64,000 nt of DNA, from assembly GCF_002104515.1 (NCBI RefSeq), contig NZ_NBOE01000001.1, positions 310,001 through 374,000 of the forward strand, written 5' to 3'. The translations under genes and the position numbers were made by a program. The notes under the pieces were generated by a model, which worked only from the letters and a program-made list of their open reading frames with translations, had not been told where the DNA came from and searched no databases. The DNA is from Colwellia polaris. Its GTDB lineage: Bacteria > Pseudomonadota > Gammaproteobacteria > Enterobacterales > Alteromonadaceae. Every line of letters begins with the position of its first letter. Position 1 is the first letter of the stretch. Of this stretch, positions 48,414 through 59,100 are shown in pieces.

Positions 48414-48731
48414 ATGACAGAGTTAGCAGCGATTGATATAGCGGAAATGCGAGCTAATGCAGGACAGGCGGCTGATGTATTAAAAGCGATGAGTAATCAA
48501 AATAGGCTGTTAATTTTATGCCATTTGGGTGAAAAAGAAATGTCAGTAAATGAGCTAAATAACTTTGTAGATTTAAGTCAATCAAGCTTATCTCAGCATT
48601 TAGCAAGGCTACGCCAAGATAATTTAGTGAAAACACGACGTGAATCACAGACTATATTTTACAGTATTGCTAATCCTTCGGTGGTGAAATTGATCAGCTT
48701 TTTACACAGTGAATTTTGTAAGCAATTATAA
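48414..48731 (+). CDS. ArsR-family repressor, BigR/SqrR-like with two cysteines
   Basis: 105 residues of winged helix: VLKAMSNQNRLLILCHLGEKEMSVNEL, then recognition helix LSQSSLSQHLARLRQDNLVKTRRESQTIFYSI. Cys36 in alpha-3 and Cys102 near the C-terminus correspond in position to the cysteine pair that forms a per/polysulfide link in BigR/SqrR-type sensors; there is no CxC metal site as in classical ArsR. It is divergent from the MMPL pump operon and probably represses it. Confidence 0.85.
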   Translation: MTELAAIDIAEMRANAGQAADVLKAMSNQNRLLILCHLGEKEMSVNELNNFVDLSQSSLSQHLARLRQDNLVKTRRESQTIFYSIANPSVVKLISFLHSEFCKQL

Positions 48732-48747
48732 TTAACTGATTAAAAGT

Positions 48748-49767
48748 TTAATCATGACTAAATAGTTTCTTCCTCACCATAGCGCGGTATGCTTTTGGCG
48801 TAATACTTAAGGTTTTTTTAAAAAGCCGAGTGAAATTTGCTTGGTCTTGGTAGCCCACTTGAAATGCAATTTCTTGAATCGATAAATTACTCGCAGCTAA
48901 TAGCTCTTTTGCCGTTTGTATCTTTAATTTTTGCCAATATTGTGTGGCATTAATACCTGTTGCTCGTTTAAATCTGCGAGTAAACGAACGCTGACTTATA
49001 TCAAATTGTTGAGCAATATCATTTAAGGTTAATTCAGAGTTTAGGTTGGTTTTCATCCAGAATTGAATTTGACTGATTAATTCATCAGGATGGCGATCAA
49101 CCGCTCCTTCCAAATAGCGTTGTTCTTCATAAGGTTTTCTTATTTCATGAGAAAAATTACGTTCTACTTGCTGCGCGGCATTTTGCCCATAAATTTGAAA
49201 TATAATATGCACTACAATATCAGCTAAGGCATTAACACTGGCAGCGCAGTAGGTTCGTTCAGACTGGGTGATAAAGAAGTCAGGCTTAAGATCAACTTTT
49301 GGGTAATCACGTTTAAATTGTTCAACATAATGCCAATGGGTGGTAGCGGGGTGGTAATCTAGAATTCCGGCTTCAGCCATTAGGCACACTCCTGTTCCGC
49401 CACCTATTAATGTAGAGCCTTGTGCCCAAATATGACTCAACCAGTTAAGCATTCTGGGTTGCTTAGCTATGGTTGGTCGAGGGTTGCGCCATAAGCTAGG
49501 AATAAAAGCAAAATCGGGTCGTTGTGCATGTTCAATGTCAGTATCGGGCAATAACTTAATTAAAGCACGGGTAGAGATCGGCTTTATGGTTTCAGCAACC
49601 ATTTGAATTGACAACCGAGGCGCATTACGATTTTCTTGTAAGGCTACTGCCTCACCTGCACGGAGCATTTCTACGGGTAAGCTAACACTCGTGGTTAACA
49701 TATGATCATAGACTAGCAGCGCAATGTTAATCGCATTGGCTTTATTACGTTTAAGTTTTGCTTTCAT
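48748..49767 (-). CDS. AraC-family regulator with DJ-1/PfpI-like domain
   Basis: 339 residues. An N-terminal GATase1/DJ-1-like domain (about 10-200) contains IWAQGSTLIGGGTGVCLMAEAGILDYHPATTHWHY. The C-terminal AraC DNA-binding domain (about 235-335) has LTLNDIAQQFDISQRSFTRRFKRATG and IQEIAFQVGYQDQANFTRLFKKTLSITPKAYR. Such GlxA-type regulators often sense nitrogenous metabolites. It is divergent from fabY across 132 bases and convergent with the ArsR-type gene. Confidence 0.9.
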   Translation of the reverse strand: MKAKLKRNKANAINIALLVYDHMLTTSVSLPVEMLRAGEAVALQENRNAPRLSIQMVAETIKPISTRALIKLLPDTDIEHAQRPDFAFIPSLWRNPRPTIAKQPRMLNWLSHIWAQGSTLIGGGTGVCLMAEAGILDYHPATTHWHYVEQFKRDYPKVDLKPDFFITQSERTYCAASVNALADIVVHIIFQIYGQNAAQQVERNFSHEIRKPYEEQRYLEGAVDRHPDELISQIQFWMKTNLNSELTLNDIAQQFDISQRSFTRRFKRATGINATQYWQKLKIQTAKELLAASNLSIQEIAFQVGYQDQANFTRLFKKTLSITPKAYRAMVRKKLFSHD

Positions 49768-49899
49768 TATTTTTACGTAACTCTTTTATAGTTTGGCCAT
49801 TTTGACATGTTTTATGGCTATATGTGCATATTAATTTTATACATTAACTCTTACACTGGCGATATAAATATTAAGTGTTAATTTTAAAGAGATTTTTTC

Positions 49900-51795
49900 A
49901 TGACTGCGTTACCGATTATAATTGGCATGGGTGGCATTAATGCCGCTGGTAGAACATCATTTCATCAAGGCTTTCGCCGTATCGTGATTGATAAATTAAA
50001 TGCTGAAGCTCGCCAAGAGACTTTTGTTGGCTTAGCAACGCTAATGAATTTGTTAACTAGCCAAGATGGAAAGTTAATTGATGCTGAAGGTAGTGCGGTT
50101 GATAAAGCGAACGTTGAGCAGCGTTTCGGTGAAGAAATTTTAGCAGGTACTTTGATCCGTAAGATTGAAAAAGAACATTTTGATCCTGATGCAACACCTT
50201 GGCAGCAAAAGCTGACTATGGACGTTGGCGATAACGGTATTGTATTTGAAACCCGTGCGCGTGATTTACCAAGTCCATTACCGCGTTCATGGAAAGTTAC
50301 AGAACTTGAAGATAAACGTGTTCGTGTTGAAATCGCTGGTGAAATTGAAGTTAAACATGACTCAACCCGTGATAACCCAATAAAAGCCGCGGGACAATTT
50401 CCTACCGGTTTCAAACCGGCAAGTTTGTATAACAGTCGCTATCAGCCTCGTGGTTTGCAAGCTACTATTTTCGGCGCAGCAGATGCTATTCATTCTACAG
50501 GTTACAGTTGGAATGAAATTGTTGATAGAATTAGCCCAGATGAAATTGGTACTTACTCGGCCTCTGTATTTGGACAAACTCAAGCCGAAGGTTTTGGCGG
50601 TATGATGCAGAGCCGACAACAAGGTGAGCGCGTATCAACAAAAAATTTAGCGCTTGGTTTAAATACCATGTCGACAGACTTTATTAATGCTTATGTTACC
50701 GGCAGTGTTGGTACAACATTCACATCTACCGGGGCATGTGCAACTTTTCTTTATAATTTAAAAGCCGCGGTACAAGATATTCAAGCGGGTCGTATTCGTT
50801 TAGCTATTGTTGGTAGTAATGACTGTGCAGTAACACCTGAAGTTGTTGAAGGCTTTGGTAATATGAGCGCATTAGCGAATGAAGAAGGCTTGAAAAAAAT
50901 TGATGGTAATGGTGTTGCTGACCATCGCCGTACTAGCCGTCCATTTGGCGATAACTGTGGTTTTACTATCGGTGAAGCTGCTCAGTTTATTGTGTTAGTC
51001 GATGATGAATTGGCACTGGAATTAGGCGCTAATGTTTTAGGATCAGTGGCTGATGTTTTTACGAATGCTGATGGCATTAAAAAATCGATAACAGCGCCAG
51101 GACCAGGTAATTACATTACTATGGCGAAATCTGTTGCTTTAGCTAAGTCTATTGTTGGCGAAGAAGCCGTTCAACAACGAAGCTTCATTCTTGCGCATGG
51201 TTCAAGCACACCGCAAAACCGTGTTACTGAGTCATTAATTTATGACCGAGTAGCGAAAAGTTTTGATATACATAATTGGCCAGTAGCAGCGCCAAAAGCT
51301 TTTGTTGGTCATACTATTGGCCCAGCAAGTGGCGATCAAGTGGCTATGGCATTAGGTGTATTTGCTCATAATATTATGCCGGGTATTACTACGATTAATA
51401 AAGTGGCGGATGACGTTTATAACGAGCGTTTAAATATTGCCACCGAGCATTGGTATTGTGACAATATGGACATTGCCTTTATCAACTCTAAAGGTTTTGG
51501 TGGTAATAACGCCACAGCAACTCTACTGTCACCTGCTGTAACCCTAGCTATGATGGAAAAACGCCATGGCAGTGAAGCGATAGTAAGTTATCATGCTAAA
51601 GCTGACGTTGTAGAGCAAGCGAGAATTAAATATCAAGCGCAAGCTGACAATGGTGATTTTCAAATTATTTACCGTTTTGGTGATGGTACTTTGATCGATG
51701 ATGATCTCAACATTACTCATGAAGATATAAGCGTAAGCGGATTTACCAATAAAATCGTCTTACCGACAATAAACCCATTCGCTGACATGACTTAA
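49900..51795 (+). CDS. fabY: Beta-ketoacyl-ACP synthase, FabY type
   Basis: 631 residues, the length of Pseudomonas FabY and much longer than FabB/F. The thiolase-fold active site is Cys280 in TSTGACATFLYNL, with catalytic His residues in LAHGSSTPQNRVTE (about 430) and FVGHTIGPASGD (about 467). An extra N-terminal region (residues 50-190) distinguishes the family. FabY condenses acetyl-CoA with malonyl-ACP to start fatty-acid synthesis in P. aeruginosa, replacing FabH. The C-terminal ~80 residues are an additional domain. A terminator follows. Confidence 0.9.
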   Translation: MTALPIIIGMGGINAAGRTSFHQGFRRIVIDKLNAEARQETFVGLATLMNLLTSQDGKLIDAEGSAVDKANVEQRFGEEILAGTLIRKIEKEHFDPDATPWQQKLTMDVGDNGIVFETRARDLPSPLPRSWKVTELEDKRVRVEIAGEIEVKHDSTRDNPIKAAGQFPTGFKPASLYNSRYQPRGLQATIFGAADAIHSTGYSWNEIVDRISPDEIGTYSASVFGQTQAEGFGGMMQSRQQGERVSTKNLALGLNTMSTDFINAYVTGSVGTTFTSTGACATFLYNLKAAVQDIQAGRIRLAIVGSNDCAVTPEVVEGFGNMSALANEEGLKKIDGNGVADHRRTSRPFGDNCGFTIGEAAQFIVLVDDELALELGANVLGSVADVFTNADGIKKSITAPGPGNYITMAKSVALAKSIVGEEAVQQRSFILAHGSSTPQNRVTESLIYDRVAKSFDIHNWPVAAPKAFVGHTIGPASGDQVAMALGVFAHNIMPGITTINKVADDVYNERLNIATEHWYCDNMDIAFINSKGFGGNNATATLLSPAVTLAMMEKRHGSEAIVSYHAKADVVEQARIKYQAQADNGDFQIIYRFGDGTLIDDDLNITHEDISVSGFTNKIVLPTINPFADMT

Positions 51796-51824
51796 CTGCT
51801 AAAATAGCTAAGTTAGTTTTCTAC

Positions 51825-51855
51825 AAAGCCCTGCAATAGTATTGACAGGGCTTTT
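51825..51855 (+). terminator. Intrinsic terminator of fabY
   Basis: AAAGCCCTG and CAGGGCTTT form a 9-bp stem with a 12-base loop and a short T-run, 30 bases after fabY. Confidence 0.8.
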
Positions 51856-52010
51856 GTATTTAATGCACTATAAAACCTCACGATAAAAAAATTCCCAGGC
51901 TGAAAGTAACCCAAGATAATCGCTTTTTAGAGGTTTACTGTTTGGCACACTTTTCTGAATGACTTGTTTATACTTTCGTTATTTAATGGCGATAGTAGCG
52001 GTAAATATAT

Positions 52011-54215
52011 ATGACCATAGCGCCAATTAAGGTTGCTCTAAAGCTTGAAGAAGAAGTTGAAGTAGATAAAACCACACCCTTTCGTTCATTTTTATTGGCT
52101 TTGAGCTTAGGTTTACTCGGTGCTTTACTTAACTTTTTCCCTATCGAGCTTGCTCATGGTATTGCTTTAGTTATTGGTAATCTGGCTTTTATTATTGCTG
52201 CTGCTTATCTTCGACCAGTATTAACATTATTATGTGCATTAATCTGTGTTGCTCCGCTTTTAATTATGTGGGGACATCCTTTTGGCTTTATAACTTTTGG
52301 CTGTGAAGCGCTATTTGTGTCTTATTTACGTGGAAGAGGTTGGTATTTACCAACGGCCGATTTCTTATATTGGCTAATTATTGGGATGCCGATAACGGCA
52401 ATATTATTATGGATTAATGCTTCTGAGTCGCAAGAGTATTTGCTTTTTACTGTTTTTAAACAAGGTATTAATGCCGTTTTTTATACTGCATTAGCCGTTA
52501 TCATGATTTTTGTCTTTAGTGATAAACTCAATGTCTGGATAACGTCTCAACAGCCTAAGTTACAGAAGAATCTTAAGCAATATTTACATTATATTTTATG
52601 GATAATGTCAGCATTTTTTGTCGTAGGTGTTTGTCTTTATTTAAGTCGAAACATAAATGACATACAGCAGCAGCAAATTGAAGACAAGCTTGAGATTAGT
52701 AGCCAATATTTAGGTCAAATTGTAGAGAATTATGTTGAAGATCATAAAAACGCGATTGCTCAAGTTTCCCGTGAGTTATCAAGTATTGAGCCAAGCCTCT
52801 ATCAGGAAAATTTAGCTAAGGTTCATGAATTATATCCAGGTTTTATCACTATGCTAGTGGCTAACAAAGAAGCGAACATAGTGGCAACCTCGCCTTTATC
52901 TTTAATGAAAAATTTACCTAAAGGTGGGGCGAATGTTTCAGATCGCAGTTACTTTGTTGAAGCATTCTATGAACAATCAGTTTTTATCTCACCCGCATTT
53001 CTTGGCAGAGCTTTTGGCTCTGATCCAATTGTTGCGATCAGCGCTCCTATTTACAGCAAAAATGAAGAACAGCCCATAGGCATTGTTGAAGGTTCATTAA
53101 ACCTTAACTTATTTACTAAAATTAATAGATATTCGTTAAATGATCGTGAATTGGATGTAGTGTTAACCGATGAAAATGACAATGTTATTTATGCTGAATC
53201 GAATATCGCGACTACTAAACTGGCGAAATTAAACTTTACGCTTGACGATACGGATATTAAACACAACTTAATCGTTATTGGATCTACTAACTCAAAAAGC
53301 AAACGTTACTTATACCGTAAAATTATACTCAATAATGGTTGGAAAATATTGGTACTTATAGAGCATAAGCAAGTGTTAATGCTAATAGAACAACAATATT
53401 TAACTATATTTGTCTCGTTATTTTTAATTTTTATTTTAGTGGTTTTATTAGCAAATCAAATTGCCAATACTTTAAATAAACCGTTAGCTTTTGCTTTAAA
53501 AGAGCTTGCCCACGGTGATGGTAAGACAGGTTTTAAAGCGATACCTTATGATGCGCCGAGTGAATTTTTAACTTTATATGATGAACTACAACAGTCAAAA
53601 ACTAAGTTACTGCGACAACAATTCATTCTAGAAGACAAAGTTAACAAGCGTACCCAAGAACTAAATAAAGCTAATATAGCGTTAAAAGAGCTAGCCAATA
53701 AAGACAGCTTAACAGGCTTGTATAATCGACGTTATTTGGAAAATAAGTTTAGTGAGCTACAAGCAATATTGTCACGTAATAATGCCGATATGGTTGTAGC
53801 TATGCTAGATTTAGATCATTTTAAACAGCTTAATGATGAATACGGTCATTTGATTGGAGATAATTGCTTAACCTATATAAGCGATGTAATGAAACGTAAG
53901 TTTGATCGTCGCAGCGATATTGTTGCTCGCTTTGGTGGTGAAGAATTTATAATTGTTGCGCAATCTAATGACAATAACGGCGTGTTACAGATGCTTGAGG
54001 AGTTTCGAGAAGAAATCGAACAGCATAGTTTTCCTCATGATAGCCATAACTTTGTCAATATTACTATCTCAATTGGCACAATAACGGCTAAAGCTAAGTT
54101 TTCTGCGAATATTGACGACTGGGTTAGGCTCGCCGATGAACAGCTGTACCATGCTAAAAGCCGAGGCCGAAATCAGTTATCTAATAATAACTTAACTGAT
54201 GCCAGCTTAAATTAA
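52011..54215 (+). CDS. Membrane-bound diguanylate cyclase
   Basis: 734 residues. An N-terminal cluster of about six or seven membrane helices (residues 25-215, MASE1-like) is followed by a periplasmic dCache-type sensor (about 220-455, with DRSYFVEAFYEQSVFISPAFLG). A further helix (460-485), a coiled coil (545-575) and a GGDEF domain (575-725) follow. The active motif reads GGEEF, with LDLDHFKQLNDEYGH supplying metal and substrate residues, and RRSD five residues upstream forms an inhibitory c-di-GMP site. It should make c-di-GMP in response to an external small molecule. Confidence 0.9.
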   Translation: MTIAPIKVALKLEEEVEVDKTTPFRSFLLALSLGLLGALLNFFPIELAHGIALVIGNLAFIIAAAYLRPVLTLLCALICVAPLLIMWGHPFGFITFGCEALFVSYLRGRGWYLPTADFLYWLIIGMPITAILLWINASESQEYLLFTVFKQGINAVFYTALAVIMIFVFSDKLNVWITSQQPKLQKNLKQYLHYILWIMSAFFVVGVCLYLSRNINDIQQQQIEDKLEISSQYLGQIVENYVEDHKNAIAQVSRELSSIEPSLYQENLAKVHELYPGFITMLVANKEANIVATSPLSLMKNLPKGGANVSDRSYFVEAFYEQSVFISPAFLGRAFGSDPIVAISAPIYSKNEEQPIGIVEGSLNLNLFTKINRYSLNDRELDVVLTDENDNVIYAESNIATTKLAKLNFTLDDTDIKHNLIVIGSTNSKSKRYLYRKIILNNGWKILVLIEHKQVLMLIEQQYLTIFVSLFLIFILVVLLANQIANTLNKPLAFALKELAHGDGKTGFKAIPYDAPSEFLTLYDELQQSKTKLLRQQFILEDKVNKRTQELNKANIALKELANKDSLTGLYNRRYLENKFSELQAILSRNNADMVVAMLDLDHFKQLNDEYGHLIGDNCLTYISDVMKRKFDRRSDIVARFGGEEFIIVAQSNDNNGVLQMLEEFREEIEQHSFPHDSHNFVNITISIGTITAKAKFSANIDDWVRLADEQLYHAKSRGRNQLSNNNLTDASLN

Positions 54216-54275
54216 ATAGCGATTAAGCTAAGTGTTTTTCTTATTATTTTCATATTAAAGCGTTAGCCATATTTA

Positions 54276-54535
54276 ATACCAATTGAAATAAACAATCGAT
54301 CATTTTAAGGCGGTTTACATCGTCAATAACGGCGTTGTTTTCAATCACACACGCCCGCTATTACTCGACAATATACTCCTGTCATTGCGCTAATGACTTA
54401 CATCCATGTAAGAATCAACCAAACACCTTGCCTGCAGGGATGCAGGTACTTATGTTTAGTCTGGAACAATAAACATGTATTAATGAACAATTTATCCTCT
54501 CTTAACATTGGTCAATAACTTATTACATTTGGTAT
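54276..54535. repeat. Palindromic-ended repeat, ATACCAATTG family (long form, 260 bp)
   Basis: Left end ATACCAATTGAAATAA and right end TTACATTTGGTAT are imperfect inverted repeats. About the first 40 bases match the reverse complement of the 73-bp unit at 29131. Internal palindromes include CTTACAT-CC-ATGTAAG and CCTGCA-N4-TGCAGG. No ORF is seen. It occupies most of the 493-base gap between the cyclase gene and gltD. Confidence 0.7.
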
Positions 54536-54636
54536 AAATTATAACAAGCCTGGCATCTAGGAATTATTGTTCCACTGCAGAGAGGGATTGTCGTGGATTT
54601 AAAATGAGTGTTGGGAAGTAAGCTAATGACTTAAGC

Positions 54637-54672
54637 CACTTTAAAATGCAGTATAAACTACATTTTAAAGTG
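54637..54672 (-). terminator. Hairpin downstream of gltD
   Basis: CACTTTAAAATG and CATTTTAAAGTG are perfect 12-bp inverted repeats with a 12-base loop, 37 bases past the gltD stop. There is no strong T-run, so it may act as an mRNA 3'-end stabiliser rather than a classic terminator. Confidence 0.55.
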
Positions 54673-54708
54673 ATTAATGAAATGTCTAATGAAATGGTTT
54701 GTGGAAAC

Positions 54709-56181
<1,473 letters not shown>

Positions 56182-56184
56182 TTA

Positions 56185-59100
56185 TTATTGTGCTTGAACA
56201 CGAAGTTCTGCAGATGAACGGCTACGATGACCCAATAGGGTTTTAACATCAACGGCCTTTGGCTTAATCAACTTAAATTGTGGTGCATACGAGTCGAAAT
56301 TAGCTAAAATTTCTTCTGCTCTTAAGCTACCTGTTTCATCTAAGTGTTGGTTAATAATGCCACGTAAATGTTCTTGATGAATATTGAGTTCATCAATCTC
56401 TAACATTTCAATTGATTCGTTATTAAGGCGTGTTGCTAAATCGTTTTGTTCATCGAGCACATAAGCGAATCCGCCAGTCATACCAGCACCAAAGTTAACC
56501 CCAACTTGACCTAAAATAGCTACTATACCGCCGGTCATGTATTCACAAGCATGATCACCAGTGCCTTCAATAACTGCATGACAACCTGAATTTCTTACTG
56601 CAAAACGCTCACCTGCACGGCCGCAACCGAATAGTTTACCGCCCGTTGCACCATATAAGCAGGTATTGCCCATAATCATCGTTTTGTGGCTTAAATACTC
56701 AACACCTCTTGGTGGTTTGATAGTTAACTTACCACCCGCCATACCTTTACCAACGTAGTCGTTAGCATCACCTGTTAGTGTCATTTCTAAGCCACCGGCA
56801 TTCCATACACCAAAGCTTTGACCCGCAGTACCATTTAAAAATACCTTAATTGGGTTTGCTGCCATACCTTGGTCGCCATGTTGACGAGCTATTTCACCAG
56901 AAAGCGAAGCACCGACAGATCGATCAGTATTTTGAATCGTTACTCGATATTCACCGCCATTACTGTGTGCAATTGCATCAGAAGTCAGTGCAAGTAAACG
57001 TTGGTTTAATTCACCTTTATCAAACGGTTCATTACTATCTGTTTGATGTAATGCTGTATCTTCACCAGCAATAACCGGTGCGATAATAGGACGTAAATCT
57101 AGTTTTTGTTGCTTAGCCGTAATGCCTGCTAACGGCACAAGTAAGTCTGTACGGCCAATAATAGCGGTTAAGCTTTCAACACCTAAACGGGCTAAAATTT
57201 CACGTACATCTTGAGCAATAAATTTAAAATAATTCATTACTTGATCTGGTAAACCTTTAAAGAATTGTTCACGCAATACTTCGTCTTGTGTTGCAACACC
57301 TGTAGCACAGTTATTTAAGTGACAAATACGTAGGAATTTACACCCTAACGTTACCATAGGGGCGGTACCAAAACCGAAACTTTCAGCACCTAAAATAGCG
57401 GCTTTAACGATATCGATGCCGGTTTTTAAACCGCCATCAACTTGCAATCGAACTTTATGGCGTAAACCATTAGTGACTAATGATTGGTGTGCTTCAGCTA
57501 AGCCAAGCTCCCATGGACAACCAGCATATTTAACTGAAGTTAATGGGCTTGCACCTGTACCACCGTCGTAACCTGAAATAGTGATAAAGTCAGCGTAAGC
57601 TTTTGCTACACCTGAAGCAATAGTACCAACACCAGGGCCAGAAACGAGTTTGACTGAAATAACCGCTTTTGGATTAACTTGCTTTAAATCAAAGATTAGC
57701 TGAGCTAAATCTTCAATTGAATAGATATCGTGATGTGGCGGTGGTGATATTAAAGTAACACCAGGAACTGAAAAACGTAGCTTTGCAATTAAAGGGGTTA
57801 CTTTGTCACCCGGTAACTGACCACCTTCACCAGGTTTTGCACCTTGGGCAACTTTAATCTGTAAAACGTCGGCATTAACTAAGTAATGTGGAGTAACACC
57901 AAATCGGCCAGAAGCTATTTGTTTAATGCGAGAGTTTTTAACCGTGCCAAACCGACGCTCGTCTTCTCCACCTTCACCAGAATTTGAAAAACCACCAAGA
58001 CGGTTCATCGCAATAGCAAGTGCTTCATGTGCTTCTGGACTCAATGCCCCAATTGACATAGCGGCACTGTCAAAGCGTTTAAATAACTCGGTATCTGCTT
58101 CAACGGCTGAAATATCAATCGGTGTTTGGTCGTCTTTCAGGGCTAACAAATCTCGTAAGGCCGCCGCAGGACGATTATTGACGTGATCAGCAAAAACTCT
58201 GTAATCACTATAATCACCACTGCGAACAGCAGCCTGAAGTGTACTTACAACATCTGGGTTGTAAGCATGATACTCACCTCCGTGAACATATTTAAGTAGG
58301 CCACCGTGGTTCATTTTTTGATGCGGTAAAAAGGCTTTTCGCGCAAGATTAATAGTGTCTTGCTCTATATCTGCAAAGTCAGCACCTTGAATACGGCTTG
58401 GTAAATCAGGGAAACAAAGTTCCATGATATTACTGTTTAAACCGATAATTTCAAATAGGCCCGCACAACGGTAACTGGCTATGGTGGAAATACCCATTTT
58501 AGATAATATTTTCAACAGGCCTTTATTGATGCCTTCACGGTAATTAACCACAGCTTCACGAGCCGTTAGGTCGATTTGTTTGTCTTCAACTAGTTGCTCG
58601 ATCGTTTCAAAAGCTAAGTATGGATAAATTGCCGTAGCACCTAAACCAAATAGCACGGCAAACTGATGCGAGTCACGAACCGAAGCTGTTTCTACAATAA
58701 TGTTAGAGTCACAGCGTAATTGCTTGTCAACTAAGCGTTTTTGAACAGCGCCAACAGCCATAGCAGCAGGCATAGGTAACATGCCTTTTTCTATATTACG
58801 GTCTGATAATATTAAGATAACCGTATTTTTGTCTCTCACTAATACTTCTGCTTCGTCACATAAACGAATAACCGCGGCTTCTAAGCCTTCTGCTTGGTCA
58901 TAATTTAAAGCTAAGGTATCAGAACGGTAGTGTTCTGGGTCAAGTTCACGTAATTGCTTTAAACCGGTGTACATTAATACTGGAGTAGCGAATAAAATAC
59001 GATCAGCATGGCCCGTTGTTTCATTAAAAACATTATGCTCACGGCCTATACAAGTGCCTAGCGACATAACGTAGCGTTCGCGTAACGGGTCAATCGGTGG

